From Paenibacillus sp. Soil750 (lineage in GTDB: Bacteria > Bacillota > Bacilli > Paenibacillales > NBRC-103111): 64,000 bases of DNA. Of this stretch, positions 28,995 through 37,748 are shown piece by piece. Within the stretch, counting starts at the first letter, position 1. Every line of letters starts with the position of its first letter. The notes beneath the pieces were generated by a model, which was not told the DNA's origin, did not search any database, and saw nothing but the letters and a program-made list of their open reading frames with translations. The stretch lies in NCBI RefSeq assembly GCF_001428045.1, contig NZ_LMSD01000002.1:175982-239981 (forward strand), written 5' to 3'. The position numbers and the translations under genes were made by a program.

Positions 28995-31700
28995 TTAGAA
29001 TGACAAAGATAGGGAGTTTGTACGCTGTACTTGAAATCGATAGACTCCTGAGCCAAGCTCAATTCTTACATTGCCTTCATCTTCCCTAGCCCCTTGAATA
29101 CCCGAGATGGACTCTAACTTTTGACCATCGCATGTCACTTCCGAGAGAGTCGATCCAGCTAAGATGACCTCTCCGCTAGTGTTTGGCGGGAGCTGGAACG
29201 TATAACGAATGTCCCCCGATTCTTCAACGGACCATTCACTGCGAACCTCCCCATAATTCGTGATGAGGGATGCTTTGGCATACGTAAGACCCGAATCCGT
29301 CCGAGGTCGGAAGCTCATCCGTTTGTACCCTGGCTGCCGGTCGTCGGAATCCAAACCAGCTACTTTCCGATACAACCAATCGCCAATTGCACCATATGCG
29401 TAGTGATTATAGGAATTCATATCATCACTCCAGAACGTACCATCCGGTTTAATACCATCCCAGTGTTCCCAAATCGTGGTAGCCCCTTTATGAATCGTGT
29501 ACAACCAGGAAGGATAATCCTCTTGCATAACAAGCTTGACTGCCACATCATGATAGCCATTCTCTGTAAGTACATGACATAGATATGGTGTGCCGACGAA
29601 GCCTGTCGTGAGATGGTAATTTTGCTCTTTGACATACTGAGCAAGGGTCGCCGCTAAGCGTTCCCGTGTGCTTCCCTGAACAAGTCCGAACATCAACGGA
29701 AGCACATGCGCAGTTTGTGTATGTCCTGCTAATCTTCCACTTGGTGTCACAAACTCCGCTGTAAATGCTTCAACAATATTCTCATAGAGCGCTGTGTATT
29801 CAACGACATCCGCTTCGCGTCCTAGAACTTCTGCTGTTTTGACAAAAAGCGAAGTCGAATACGCATAGAAGCAAGTTGCGATTAGATCTTTGGGCGTTGC
29901 CCCGACATAACTGCCCTCTTTGGCGTCCAGTCCGAGCCAATCACCGAAGTGGAAGCCGGTTTGCCACAAGTATTCGTTCTCGCCTTGCTGACGGATATAG
30001 TTAATCCAACCTTTCATACTGTCATACTGTTCTTCTAGGACGCGTTGATCCCCATAAACCTGATAAAGTGTCCACGGGCAAATCACCGCCGCATCTCCCC
30101 AAGCTGCAGAAGAATGATCTTTCTCAAAAAGCACATGCGGGATGACGAAGGGAACGCCTCCATCCTCACGTTGATCCGCTTTCAAATCTCGTAACCATTT
30201 GCTGAAAAAGAGTGCTACATCATAATTAAAGGCTGCTGTTCGAATGAACACCTGAGCATCCCCCGTCCAGCCTAACCTTTCATCGCGCTGCGGACAATCG
30301 GTAGGCACATCGAGGAAATTACCTCGCTGCCCCCAAACAATATTTCGCTGCAGCTGATTCAAAAGTGCATGCGAGCATTCAAACGTTCCCTTCGCTACCA
30401 TATCGGTGTGGATAACCTGCCCTGTAAAACATGCAGCATCGAATACAACATCCTGTGGCCATCCCACAACTTTGACATAACGGAAGCCTTGGAAGGAGAA
30501 ATGCGGTGCATAAGATTCTTCTCCTTTTCCACTACACACGTAGGTAACCGACTGCTTCGCTGACCTCAGATTGCCAATATAGAAATTCCCTTGTGCATCA
30601 AGCACTTCTGCATGCAGCAGCTCAATGCGTGTACCCACGGGCAGATTTAATTGCATCTGTACTTTTCCTACCATATTTTGACCAAAATCAAGCACAGTTT
30701 CCCCTGACGGGGTTTCAATCACAGCGACAGGCTGCAACAGTTCCGTCACACGGGAGGGTTCATTCTCTTGCATCACCAATGTTTCCTTGCCATAATCGAG
30801 TTCAACACTCGGAACCCAATCTTGGTCATCATAACTTGGCAGACTCCAACCCGAAAGCTCTAACCCCGCATCGTAGATTTCGCCATGATATAGCTCTGAC
30901 ATGCGGACTGGCCCAAGCGATGCTCGCCAGGAGGAATCGCTGACGATAATCTCTTCGGTACCGTCCTCATAAACGATATGCATTTGCATGAGCAGTGCCC
31001 GTACGCTTCCAAAAACATTCCGCTGATGCTTCCACGCGAGGTTGCCTTTGAACCACCCATTCGCTAACGCAGCGCCAATCGTGTGTTGCTTCCCTGAGAT
31101 CAGACTGCTCGTAACATCGTAGCTCTGAACCTGCAGACGGTGCTTGTAGCTGGTCCAGCCTGGCGTCAACTCCCAATCGCCAACTCTCGTACCATCAAGC
31201 TCCAGTTCATATACACCGTGGCTTGTCGCATAAATCGTCGCCTTGCGAATCTGCCCGTTTACTTGGAAGGTTTTCCGAAGATAATAGGCTTCTTCCGCAT
31301 CCGGGTCTATATGTGAAGGATCTGGCGTAATCCATGCCGCTTGCCAATCAGATACTTGAAGCTGTCCCATTTCCCAGTAAGCGATTTCACTCCATGGCGA
31401 AGCCAAACCGGATTGGTTCCATACCTTCACTCGACAGTAATACCGAGTCCGCGGCTGCAGCTCAAGGCCAGCATAGGCAACAAGCACAGATTGATCTGAA
31501 GCGATACGGGCCGTATCCCAAACCAAGCTCGCTGGTTCAAAATCACTAGGATACATGCTTACCTGAATCTGATATGCTGATTGCACGGTAGCGTTAGTAT
31601 CAGCTTCAAGCTGCCAAGTAAAGCGTGGTTGAGCCGTATCCAATCCGATTGGATTAACTTGGTATTCACAAAGCAAAGCTGAAATTCGAATGAAACTCAT
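28995..31700 (-). CDS. GH78 alpha-L-rhamnosidase
   Basis: 901 residues. It removes terminal rhamnose from plant glycosides or pectic side chains. N-terminal beta domains (residues about 1-330) lead into an (alpha/alpha)6 barrel bearing the GH78 signature DCPQRDERLGWTGDAQVF, where the conserved acidic residues act in catalysis. A C-terminal beta-sandwich follows. No signal peptide is present, so it acts in the cytoplasm on imported glycosides. The start follows GGAGGAGAAA. It is monocistronic; the sugar importer at 21-24.4 kb may supply its substrates (inferred from proximity only). Confidence 0.95.
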   Translation of the reverse strand: MSFIRISALLCEYQVNPIGLDTAQPRFTWQLEADTNATVQSAYQIQVSMYPSDFEPASLVWDTARIASDQSVLVAYAGLELQPRTRYYCRVKVWNQSGLASPWSEIAYWEMGQLQVSDWQAAWITPDPSHIDPDAEEAYYLRKTFQVNGQIRKATIYATSHGVYELELDGTRVGDWELTPGWTSYKHRLQVQSYDVTSSLISGKQHTIGAALANGWFKGNLAWKHQRNVFGSVRALLMQMHIVYEDGTEEIIVSDSSWRASLGPVRMSELYHGEIYDAGLELSGWSLPSYDDQDWVPSVELDYGKETLVMQENEPSRVTELLQPVAVIETPSGETVLDFGQNMVGKVQMQLNLPVGTRIELLHAEVLDAQGNFYIGNLRSAKQSVTYVCSGKGEESYAPHFSFQGFRYVKVVGWPQDVVFDAACFTGQVIHTDMVAKGTFECSHALLNQLQRNIVWGQRGNFLDVPTDCPQRDERLGWTGDAQVFIRTAAFNYDVALFFSKWLRDLKADQREDGGVPFVIPHVLFEKDHSSAAWGDAAVICPWTLYQVYGDQRVLEEQYDSMKGWINYIRQQGENEYLWQTGFHFGDWLGLDAKEGSYVGATPKDLIATCFYAYSTSLFVKTAEVLGREADVVEYTALYENIVEAFTAEFVTPSGRLAGHTQTAHVLPLMFGLVQGSTRERLAATLAQYVKEQNYHLTTGFVGTPYLCHVLTENGYHDVAVKLVMQEDYPSWLYTIHKGATTIWEHWDGIKPDGTFWSDDMNSYNHYAYGAIGDWLYRKVAGLDSDDRQPGYKRMSFRPRTDSGLTYAKASLITNYGEVRSEWSVEESGDIRYTFQLPPNTSGEVILAGSTLSEVTCDGQKLESISGIQGAREDEGNVRIELGSGVYRFQVQRTNSLSLSF

Positions 31701-31928
31701 AGGTTTCTCCTCCTAGATACACGAGCTGTCGTGTGAGATGCGCTTCCTTATTTATTGCATCTTTATGACTTATTGTAGAATATCCATCCTCTTGTTTGTA
31801 AGGTGTATTCAGACATTTATATAGGTGAAATACGACAATATCTCTTTTGTATTGCGATACCCTTAATTTCCATGTATAACTCGAATAGTATAAAGTTATA
31901 TGAACTTATAGATAGGAAGGCGCTTATT

Positions 31929-32450
31929 ATGCTACAAAAAACACACAGTGTCGCTGGAATGATTGCAGCCGAAATCGTACTTATTCAAGGCGACATCAGT
32001 TTCTTCACATGGGATGCTGCAGGTTCTTTATTACTCGGTTGTTTGGCAGGTACCTTAGCCGATGTAGATAAACCAGGTTCCACCATGGCCAAGGTTCTCT
32101 TTCCTTTGTCTGCCTTGCTTCATGTTTTAAAAATCAAACATCGAACATTGACGCATTCTTTGCTTTTTATGGCGCTGCTCGCGATGATATGCTTACCTCT
32201 GCCGCCTTTATATTTCTGGGTATTCATCCTTGCGTACGCTTCCCATTCCTTAATCGACCTACTGAATGATCGTGGTGTCCAACTCTTCTGGCCGATCACG
32301 CTCAAAATCCGACTGCTCCCCAAATGGATTGCAATCGACACCGGCTCCGCGAGTGAAACTGTATTCCGTTGGGTTTTACTCGTTGTCTGTCTTGTACTTC
32401 CATTTTGGAACTATGTGTTGCCATATCTGCCTTATTCATTTACAAAATAA
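31929..32450 (+). CDS. YdjM-like membrane-bound metal-dependent hydrolase
   Basis: 173 residues from the ATG at 31929 after GGAAGG. It belongs to the DUF457/YdjM family: several membrane segments with conserved histidines and aspartates (KTHSVAG near the start, LADVDKPGS, HRTLTHSLL and ASHSLIDLLNDRGVQLFWP). The family is predicted to be zinc-dependent membrane hydrolases; the founding E. coli protein is LexA-regulated. The substrate is unknown. It is divergent from the rhamnosidase gene. Confidence 0.88.
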   Translation: MLQKTHSVAGMIAAEIVLIQGDISFFTWDAAGSLLLGCLAGTLADVDKPGSTMAKVLFPLSALLHVLKIKHRTLTHSLLFMALLAMICLPLPPLYFWVFILAYASHSLIDLLNDRGVQLFWPITLKIRLLPKWIAIDTGSASETVFRWVLLVVCLVLPFWNYVLPYLPYSFTK

Positions 32451-32454
32451 GACC

Positions 32455-32495
32455 AAAAAAAATCGCTGATTCGGCTGACCAAATCGCGATTTTTC
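32455..32495. terminator. Bidirectional terminator
   Basis: AAAAATCGC (32458-32466) pairs with GCGATTTTT (32486-32494), with A and T runs on both sides. It separates the convergent hydrolase and sensor kinase genes. Confidence 0.7.
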
Positions 32496-32504
32496 TCATT
32501 TCTG

Positions 32505-34277
32505 CTATTGCATGGGAATCGATAGCTGAAAACAAATAAAGCCTTCCTCCAATGTAACTTCAATCGTTCCTCGATAGTACTCAACACGTTCCTTAACTAC
32601 TGGCAAACCGAGCCCTTGATGTCCACCTTCTAATTTGGTGCTATAGCCGATCGCGAACAAATCCGTGTCGTCTTCCAGATGAAAAGATGGATTCACCCGA
32701 TTCTTGACTGAAATCTTCACAGCGTTCGATTCTTTCCAACCTTTTACAGAAACCTCTCGCTCTTCTGCTGGGAATTTATTCGCTTCATCAAAGGCATTAT
32801 CAATGAGATTCCCGATAATTTTCACGAGATCAACCGATTTCACACCAAGGGATAATCCATCCAGACCTATGAATTCATAACTGAAAGATACTTTGGTGCG
32901 CATTGCAAGTGTTATTTTCGATTGGATTAATGCAGCGATAGCTGGCTGTCCAATTCGAATAATATCATTGACTTCATTAATTTCCTCAATTAATTCCTCC
33001 ATATAGCGCATTTGATCCTCTTTTTCCCCATTGGTCAATAAGGCATAGAGGGTTTGAACATGATTCAGGAAATCATGTCGCTGACTACGAATCGTTGCAA
33101 ACATAAGGTCTACATTTTGAATATACATTTCTTGTGTCGACTGAACGGCTGTTTCACGCGACTTCGTATTGAATCGGAATACAAGAAATACAAGAAGACA
33201 ACTGAATACGGTAAATAGAACAATGATCAGAGCTACACGAATAAGTTGGTCATTTAACGTCTTCTGTATGGACTGGTAGTCCGAAACAATGGTTATCACA
33301 TAAGGGATTTCTCGCTGAACATCCGTTACTCTCTCTTTAATTGGCACATACACAAATGTCTTTAGAATCGGTTTTCCCTTATAGCTTTCAACCACACTCA
33401 CTGGCTTTTCGTCCTGTATAGCACGTTTGAAATTCGTGAAATCATTCACTTGAATGATGTTATGTGTACCGAAAAGCACAGGACGGTCATACATGGAAAC
33501 ATACATAATGCCATTCGGTCTCGTATATTCCTTCGGCTTCGTACCGAATGTGATCCCGTTTAATCCGGAAATTTCTATAATATCCGGATTGGATGTCAGT
33601 GTTTTTTTGACAATCGTATCCGCACCAATAATATCCTTGAACTTCTTAATTTTACCTGCATTTACAAACACACAAATAATATAATTCGCTTCCCCGTCGT
33701 AATAATAGCCAAATTTACTAACATCGCTCGTGCCTGAAGCAGGCACTTCATAAATTCCCGCCCAGAAATTAGGAAGTTTTTGCCCTTCAGGTATCGTAAC
33801 ATTGTGATATTTCATCAATTGGTCAAAAGCGGTAAACCAATACCCAAACGTAATTGTGCTTGTGAGCGTAAGTTCATTGGGATCAGAGGATTTACCAACC
33901 ATGATATCATCGCCGATTCCGCTGCGCTTCATGAGTGAAAATCCATCGACACCTGCTTCAGCAGCAAGGGGAACAAGTTGTTCATTCGTTACCTTGTCGA
34001 TATCGGGATCCAGCTTCGTTTTGGCAAAGATAGCGGCCGATCGTAATTGTTCCCCAATCATATCTTCCACAAAGAATGCTCCCGCTTCTGACTGTTCAAT
34101 CGACGTTCGAATTTGATTCGCTGTCGTTGCCATTTGCTCTGACATTTCCTGCGTTAAGATGGATTTTGCATACCAATAATAGGAGCTATTGTTCGTAATT
34201 AATAACAAAATAACAATTATAAAAGTGATATAAATAACTCTTCTGTTTATTCTCATGAAGTTGTCACACTTTCTCAT
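32505..34277 (-). CDS. CitA/DcuS-like orphan sensor histidine kinase
   Basis: About 590 residues. A membrane segment near the N-terminus (YITFIIVILLLI) is followed by a large extracellular Cache-type sensor, a second membrane segment (about 347-371), and a Spo0B/CitA-type histidine box RSQRHDFLNHVQTLYALL. The GHKL ATPase has NLIDNAFDEANKF and GHQGLGLPVVKERV. CitA/DcuS kinases sense carboxylates, and their regulator is normally adjacent; here none is. The start may instead be the ATG at 34256 (583 residues); neither has a strong ribosome site. Confidence 0.88.
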   Translation of the reverse strand: MRKCDNFMRINRRVIYITFIIVILLLITNNSSYYWYAKSILTQEMSEQMATTANQIRTSIEQSEAGAFFVEDMIGEQLRSAAIFAKTKLDPDIDKVTNEQLVPLAAEAGVDGFSLMKRSGIGDDIMVGKSSDPNELTLTSTITFGYWFTAFDQLMKYHNVTIPEGQKLPNFWAGIYEVPASGTSDVSKFGYYYDGEANYIICVFVNAGKIKKFKDIIGADTIVKKTLTSNPDIIEISGLNGITFGTKPKEYTRPNGIMYVSMYDRPVLFGTHNIIQVNDFTNFKRAIQDEKPVSVVESYKGKPILKTFVYVPIKERVTDVQREIPYVITIVSDYQSIQKTLNDQLIRVALIIVLFTVFSCLLVFLVFRFNTKSRETAVQSTQEMYIQNVDLMFATIRSQRHDFLNHVQTLYALLTNGEKEDQMRYMEELIEEINEVNDIIRIGQPAIAALIQSKITLAMRTKVSFSYEFIGLDGLSLGVKSVDLVKIIGNLIDNAFDEANKFPAEEREVSVKGWKESNAVKISVKNRVNPSFHLEDDTDLFAIGYSTKLEGGHQGLGLPVVKERVEYYRGTIEVTLEEGFICFQLSIPMQ

Positions 34278-34455
34278 TTTGTATGCTGGACATTACAATT
34301 CTGCGCAAAAAAATTGCGATAAAATTTCGACAAATAACGCAGAAATCACTGCCACGTTATGTTAGTATAGTAGCTGACGAATTTGTTGTCTATCAATTAA
34401 AAGGTATTCTCACCTTTATTTGGTTATAATATAAAATTGCGGGAGGAATTTTCAT

Positions 34456-34728
34456 ATGTCAGCTACTGTTTTAATTACAGGTGCATCCTCGGGAATAGGT
34501 GAAGCCTTTGCTCGTAAATTAGCTGCCAAAGGACATCCGCTCATTCTAGTAGCCCGATCCAAAGCCAAATTAGATGAACTAAAAGCACTTGGCAAACGTT
34601 CATCTTTCGTCCTTGATGGAGGCAATAATGCCTTCATTGCACTACTCGCACGGATCCTCCCGAGACAAACAATCCTTAAAATGTTTGGGGCTTCCATTCG
34701 CAAATCCATGCAGCATAAATCTTCCTAA
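34456..34728 (+). pseudogene. Short-chain dehydrogenase with large internal deletion
   Basis: 90 residues against about 260 for the family. Residues 1-50 are a perfect SDR start: [20 protein letters not shown] and [14 protein letters not shown]. The frame then jumps to what is normally the extreme C-terminus ([20 protein letters not shown], then PRQTILKMF). The catalytic Asn, Ser and YxxxK are all missing, so no oxidoreductase activity is possible. The junction lies near codon 49 (about position 34600) and is in frame. The ribosome site GGGAGGAA and a TATAAT box at 34424 remain intact, so a short product may still be made. Confidence 0.8.
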
Positions 34729-34826
34729 TTGGGATCATCACAAATAATTCCTTATGCCGATTGCTTTACTTGTCTCATAGACTTTAGTAGTATAGCTAAT
34801 ATCGAATGAAACGAGGTGCTTTACTT

Positions 34827-35297
34827 TTGTCCAATGATGAAATCATTTTGACCCCTGAGGGTTTACGCAGTTTAGAGCTTGAACTTGAAGAATTGAAAAC
34901 AGTGAAGCGTAAGGAATTAGCAGAACGTATCAAATTGGCTATCTCCTACGGTGACCTTAAGGAAAACAGCGAATATCATTCTGCCAAGAACGACCAGTCT
35001 TTCATGGAAACACGCGTTCTCACGATTGAACGGATGCTCAAGAAGGCCAAAGTTGTGAAGAACACGGGTACTTCCAAGGTACAAGTTGGCTCAACCGTCA
35101 TATTGAATGACGTGGAATTCGCCGAAAAAATCGAGTACAAGATTGTTGGTTCTCAAGAAGCTAATGTCAACGAAAATAAAATTTCGTATGAAAGTCCGCT
35201 TGGCATCTCGCTCATGAATAAATCGGTAGGCGATGTCATTAGTGTGAATGCACCCATGGGCATTATAAGCTACGAGCTTCTAGAGATTCGCATATAG
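34827..35297 (+). CDS. greA: Transcription elongation factor GreA/GreB family
   Basis: 156 residues. It rescues backtracked RNA polymerase by stimulating transcript cleavage. The N-terminal coiled coil (LTPEGLRSLELELEELK through GDLKENSEYHSAK) carries the catalytic acidic tip; the C-terminal FKBP-like domain contains the SPLGISLMNKSVGDVI motif. The TTG at 34827 is favoured because AGGTG lies eight bases upstream; an in-frame ATG at 34806 has no ribosome site. It may be a second, non-operonic Gre paralogue; the main greA copy could be elsewhere. Confidence 0.92.
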   Translation: MSNDEIILTPEGLRSLELELEELKTVKRKELAERIKLAISYGDLKENSEYHSAKNDQSFMETRVLTIERMLKKAKVVKNTGTSKVQVGSTVILNDVEFAEKIEYKIVGSQEANVNENKISYESPLGISLMNKSVGDVISVNAPMGIISYELLEIRI

Positions 35298-35308
35298 CTC
35301 CTAATAAG

Positions 35309-35354
35309 AAAAAGCAGTTCGTAACTAGAAGTTCTAGTTATGAACTGCTTCTTT
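35309..35354. terminator. Bidirectional terminator
   Basis: A long stem (AAAAAGCAGTTCGTAACTAGAA at 35309-35330, pairing with 35332-35354, with minor bulges) has A/T runs on both sides. It is shared by convergent greA and murI. Confidence 0.85.
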
Positions 35355-36137
35355 TTATTTTACCGTTTGAAGGAAGGCAAGCGCCTTTTCCATCTTCTTT
35401 ATGTAGGCGTCATCTAAGCTGGAGCACATCCATTTCACATGTCCGTTCCCCGTACCCTGGAGTTGGCTGCTGTCCTGCAACACTTGCATTAAGTGATTCA
35501 CAGTCCCTATACTTCCATCTACAATTTGAATGTGGTTCGGTAGGATTTGACTCAAAATCCCACGATAAAATGGATAATGTGTACAGCCAAGTACAACCGT
35601 ACCAAAAGTACTCAGATCAAATGGAGCTAATTTGGTCTTAAAATAATCAACGATCTGCGGACCATCCATCATGAGATTTTCACAAAATTGGACCAACTCT
35701 GGAAGCGGTACGGAATCTACCATTCCCATATCATCGATGCGGGATACGAGTTCTCTATATTTTGCTTCCTGAAGTGTAAGCTTTGTGGCGAATACGAGCA
35801 CCCTTTTGCCAGAAGAACGATTCATCTCTACGGCTGGCTTAACAGCTGGCTCCATTCCAATAATAGGAATCTGGTGGATTCTCCGTAACTCTGCGATCGC
35901 GATACTTGTTGCTGTATTACAGGCGATGACAAGCGCCTTAACTTCTTGTTGAATTATGGTATCAACGGATTGCTTGACGAAGGTTAGAACCTCATCTTTC
36001 GACTTCATACCATAGGGAACATGCGCGGTATCGGCAAAATAAACGAAATCTTCCTGAGGCATTCGCTTCATGGCTTCGTTCAGAACTGTGATTCCACCTA
36101 GACCTGAATCAAAAAAAGCAATTTTCATCCTATTCAC
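35355..36137 (-). CDS. murI: Glutamate racemase
   Basis: 260 residues. It converts L- to D-glutamate for peptidoglycan precursors. The two catalytic cysteines lie in ACNTATSIA and LGCTHYPFYR; the N-terminus has FFDSGLGGITVL and YFADTAHVPYG. Length and motifs are normal for MurI/RacE. It lies 31 bases after the HAD phosphatase gene on the same strand, so both may share a transcript. A second racemase elsewhere cannot be excluded. Confidence 0.95.
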   Translation of the reverse strand: MNRMKIAFFDSGLGGITVLNEAMKRMPQEDFVYFADTAHVPYGMKSKDEVLTFVKQSVDTIIQQEVKALVIACNTATSIAIAELRRIHQIPIIGMEPAVKPAVEMNRSSGKRVLVFATKLTLQEAKYRELVSRIDDMGMVDSVPLPELVQFCENLMMDGPQIVDYFKTKLAPFDLSTFGTVVLGCTHYPFYRGILSQILPNHIQIVDGSIGTVNHLMQVLQDSSQLQGTGNGHVKWMCSSLDDAYIKKMEKALAFLQTVK

Positions 36138-36168
36138 CCTATTTATTAGCGTTCTTTCTTAAAATGAC

Positions 36169-36939
36169 TTAAAGTAGTCCTGCTGTGATAAGACCGTTTC
36201 GTACGCCTTCTTCATCCACATGTGTAGTCACATGATCAGCGTATGGCAATAAATCCTTATGCGAATTGCCCATGGCGATGCCGAAGCCGACATAAGAAAG
36301 CATCTCCATATCATTCAAACCATCACCAAAAGCTACCGCATCTTCCGGCTTCAAACCGACCAACTCTAGCATCGCCGCTATGCCTTGTGCCTTAGAACCA
36401 CCTGCAGGCAACACATCCATCGCATGTTCGTGCCAACGAATGAGCTTAAAATCTGAAAGCAACCCCTCGTACAAATGTTCATCTTTGGCTTCACAGTGCA
36501 GGAAAATTTGATAAATATCGTTCGATTTCCAGAAATGCGGATCATAACTTGGCAAATCAACTTTTAACGAGGATACAGAGCTATGTACAAATGGGTGATC
36601 CTGTGTATCTGTTGCAAATGCATGCTGACCCTCGAATACGAGTGAATGCTGATGAGCAGCAGCTAGCTCAACTAGAGCTTCGATCGCACTCTTAGCGATT
36701 ACGCGGTGGTAGAGAGGCTCGCCTTTGTAGACGGCATATCCGCCATTCAAGCACACATAGGAATCAATGCCAAGTAACTCCGCAAGTGGCTTGATGAAAT
36801 AAGGTGCTCGTCCGGTTGCAATAACGGGTTCGATCCCGCTCTTTTTCAGATCGTGAATCGCCTTAACGGTGCTCTCTGGCACCTGCTTGTCCTCATTAAT
36901 TAACGTACCATCAATATCAAAAAATACAATTTTGTACAC
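36169..36939 (-). CDS. Cof-type HAD-superfamily phosphatase
   Basis: 256 residues from the GTG at 36939 behind AAGGAGAA; longer in-frame starts up to 36999 lack a ribosome site. HAD motif I is FFDIDGTLI (nucleophile and acid Asp), motif II is the VIATGRAP segment, and motif IV is AFGDGLNDMEML. The large cap makes it a class IIB (Cof) enzyme, acting on small phosphorylated metabolites such as sugar phosphates or cofactors. The precise substrate is unknown. Confidence 0.92.
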   Translation of the reverse strand: MYKIVFFDIDGTLINEDKQVPESTVKAIHDLKKSGIEPVIATGRAPYFIKPLAELLGIDSYVCLNGGYAVYKGEPLYHRVIAKSAIEALVELAAAHQHSLVFEGQHAFATDTQDHPFVHSSVSSLKVDLPSYDPHFWKSNDIYQIFLHCEAKDEHLYEGLLSDFKLIRWHEHAMDVLPAGGSKAQGIAAMLELVGLKPEDAVAFGDGLNDMEMLSYVGFGIAMGNSHKDLLPYADHVTTHVDEEGVRNGLITAGLL

Positions 36940-37030
36940 AGTAGGGTTCTCCTTTTCATTCGGAAGCAGTTGTTGCCGCCCCATGTCTCTATCTCTCAAT
37001 TAAACACCAAATGCCCAGAAAAAACAAAGA

Positions 37031-37055
37031 AAAAAGAGAATCCCTTGGGCTTCTC
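37031..37055 (-). terminator. Rho-independent terminator
   Basis: GAGAA-TCCC pairs with GGG-C-TTCTC (37036-37055) with a T-run on the minus strand, after the ClpP-like gene. Confidence 0.75.
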
Positions 37056-37066
37056 TCCCACTTTGC

Positions 37067-37597
37067 CTAAATGATCGTATCAATGATGCCATAGGTTAAC
37101 GCCTCTTCTGGACTCATGTACCAGTTCCGTTGATGTTCCTTCACACGAGCGAGCTCCTCCGCTTGCAGATTCGTTTTGGACAAAATACATTCATCATAGA
37201 TGTTCTGCAGCCTCTGCGTTTCATCCACTCGATTCTTCAAATGCTCCAAATGACCATCAATATGTGTGGAAACGGAGTGATACATAAAGGTACTCAGTCG
37301 ACCTGCGTGCCTTTTGTGCCCGCTAACTGCGATCAGCAAACTCATACTTGCCGCTAGTCCGTACACATAGGTGTGAACGGGTGTTTTACTGTTCTCAATC
37401 ACATTAATAAGACCAAAGCCATCGTATACACTGCCTCCGTTACTATTTATGATCAGGTCGATCGGCAGGCGTTTATAATCCTTTTCCTTCTTATCTTTGT
37501 CGTCATCAAATTGATTAAGTTTCATAATTTGCTCAACAATCAGTTTTACAGAGGTCTTATTGATGCCATCGAATAGATAAAGGGTTCTGTCACTCAT
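37067..37597 (-). CDS. ClpP-like serine protease, altered triad
   Basis: 176 residues, ClpP fold. Ser84 lies in YGLAASMSLLI and His107 in FMYHSVS, matching the ClpP catalytic Ser and His. The catalytic Asp position, in the motif corresponding to ERDxxxS of ClpP, reads HQRNWYMS, so the Asp is replaced by Asn158. A short charged insert (DDDKDKKEKD, 31-40) is also unusual. It resembles the stand-alone ClpP paralogues of Firmicutes and TepA/ClpP-like proteins, not the housekeeping ClpP. The start follows AGGAGGCATG. Monocistronic. Confidence 0.85.
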   Translation of the reverse strand: MSDRTLYLFDGINKTSVKLIVEQIMKLNQFDDDKDKKEKDYKRLPIDLIINSNGGSVYDGFGLINVIENSKTPVHTYVYGLAASMSLLIAVSGHKRHAGRLSTFMYHSVSTHIDGHLEHLKNRVDETQRLQNIYDECILSKTNLQAEELARVKEHQRNWYMSPEEALTYGIIDTII

Positions 37598-37694
37598 AAC
37601 ATGCCTCCTGTCCGTATGGCCTTGTATTACAGTAGTCTATTCTCGGTTTGGAAACTTTGTAACTCTTTGCGTGATGTTTTCAGATTTTTGGGCG

Positions 37695-37737
37695 AAAAAG
37701 AGCCCCTCCTACCCCGCAAAAGGGAAGAAGCGGCTCT
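37695..37737 (-). terminator. Rho-independent terminator
   Basis: AGAGCC (37699-37704) pairs with GGCTCT (37732-37737), closing a longer imperfect hairpin; TTTTTC follows on the minus strand. It ends the GH2 gene. Confidence 0.7.
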
Positions 37738-37748
37738 CCTAGCTACTT

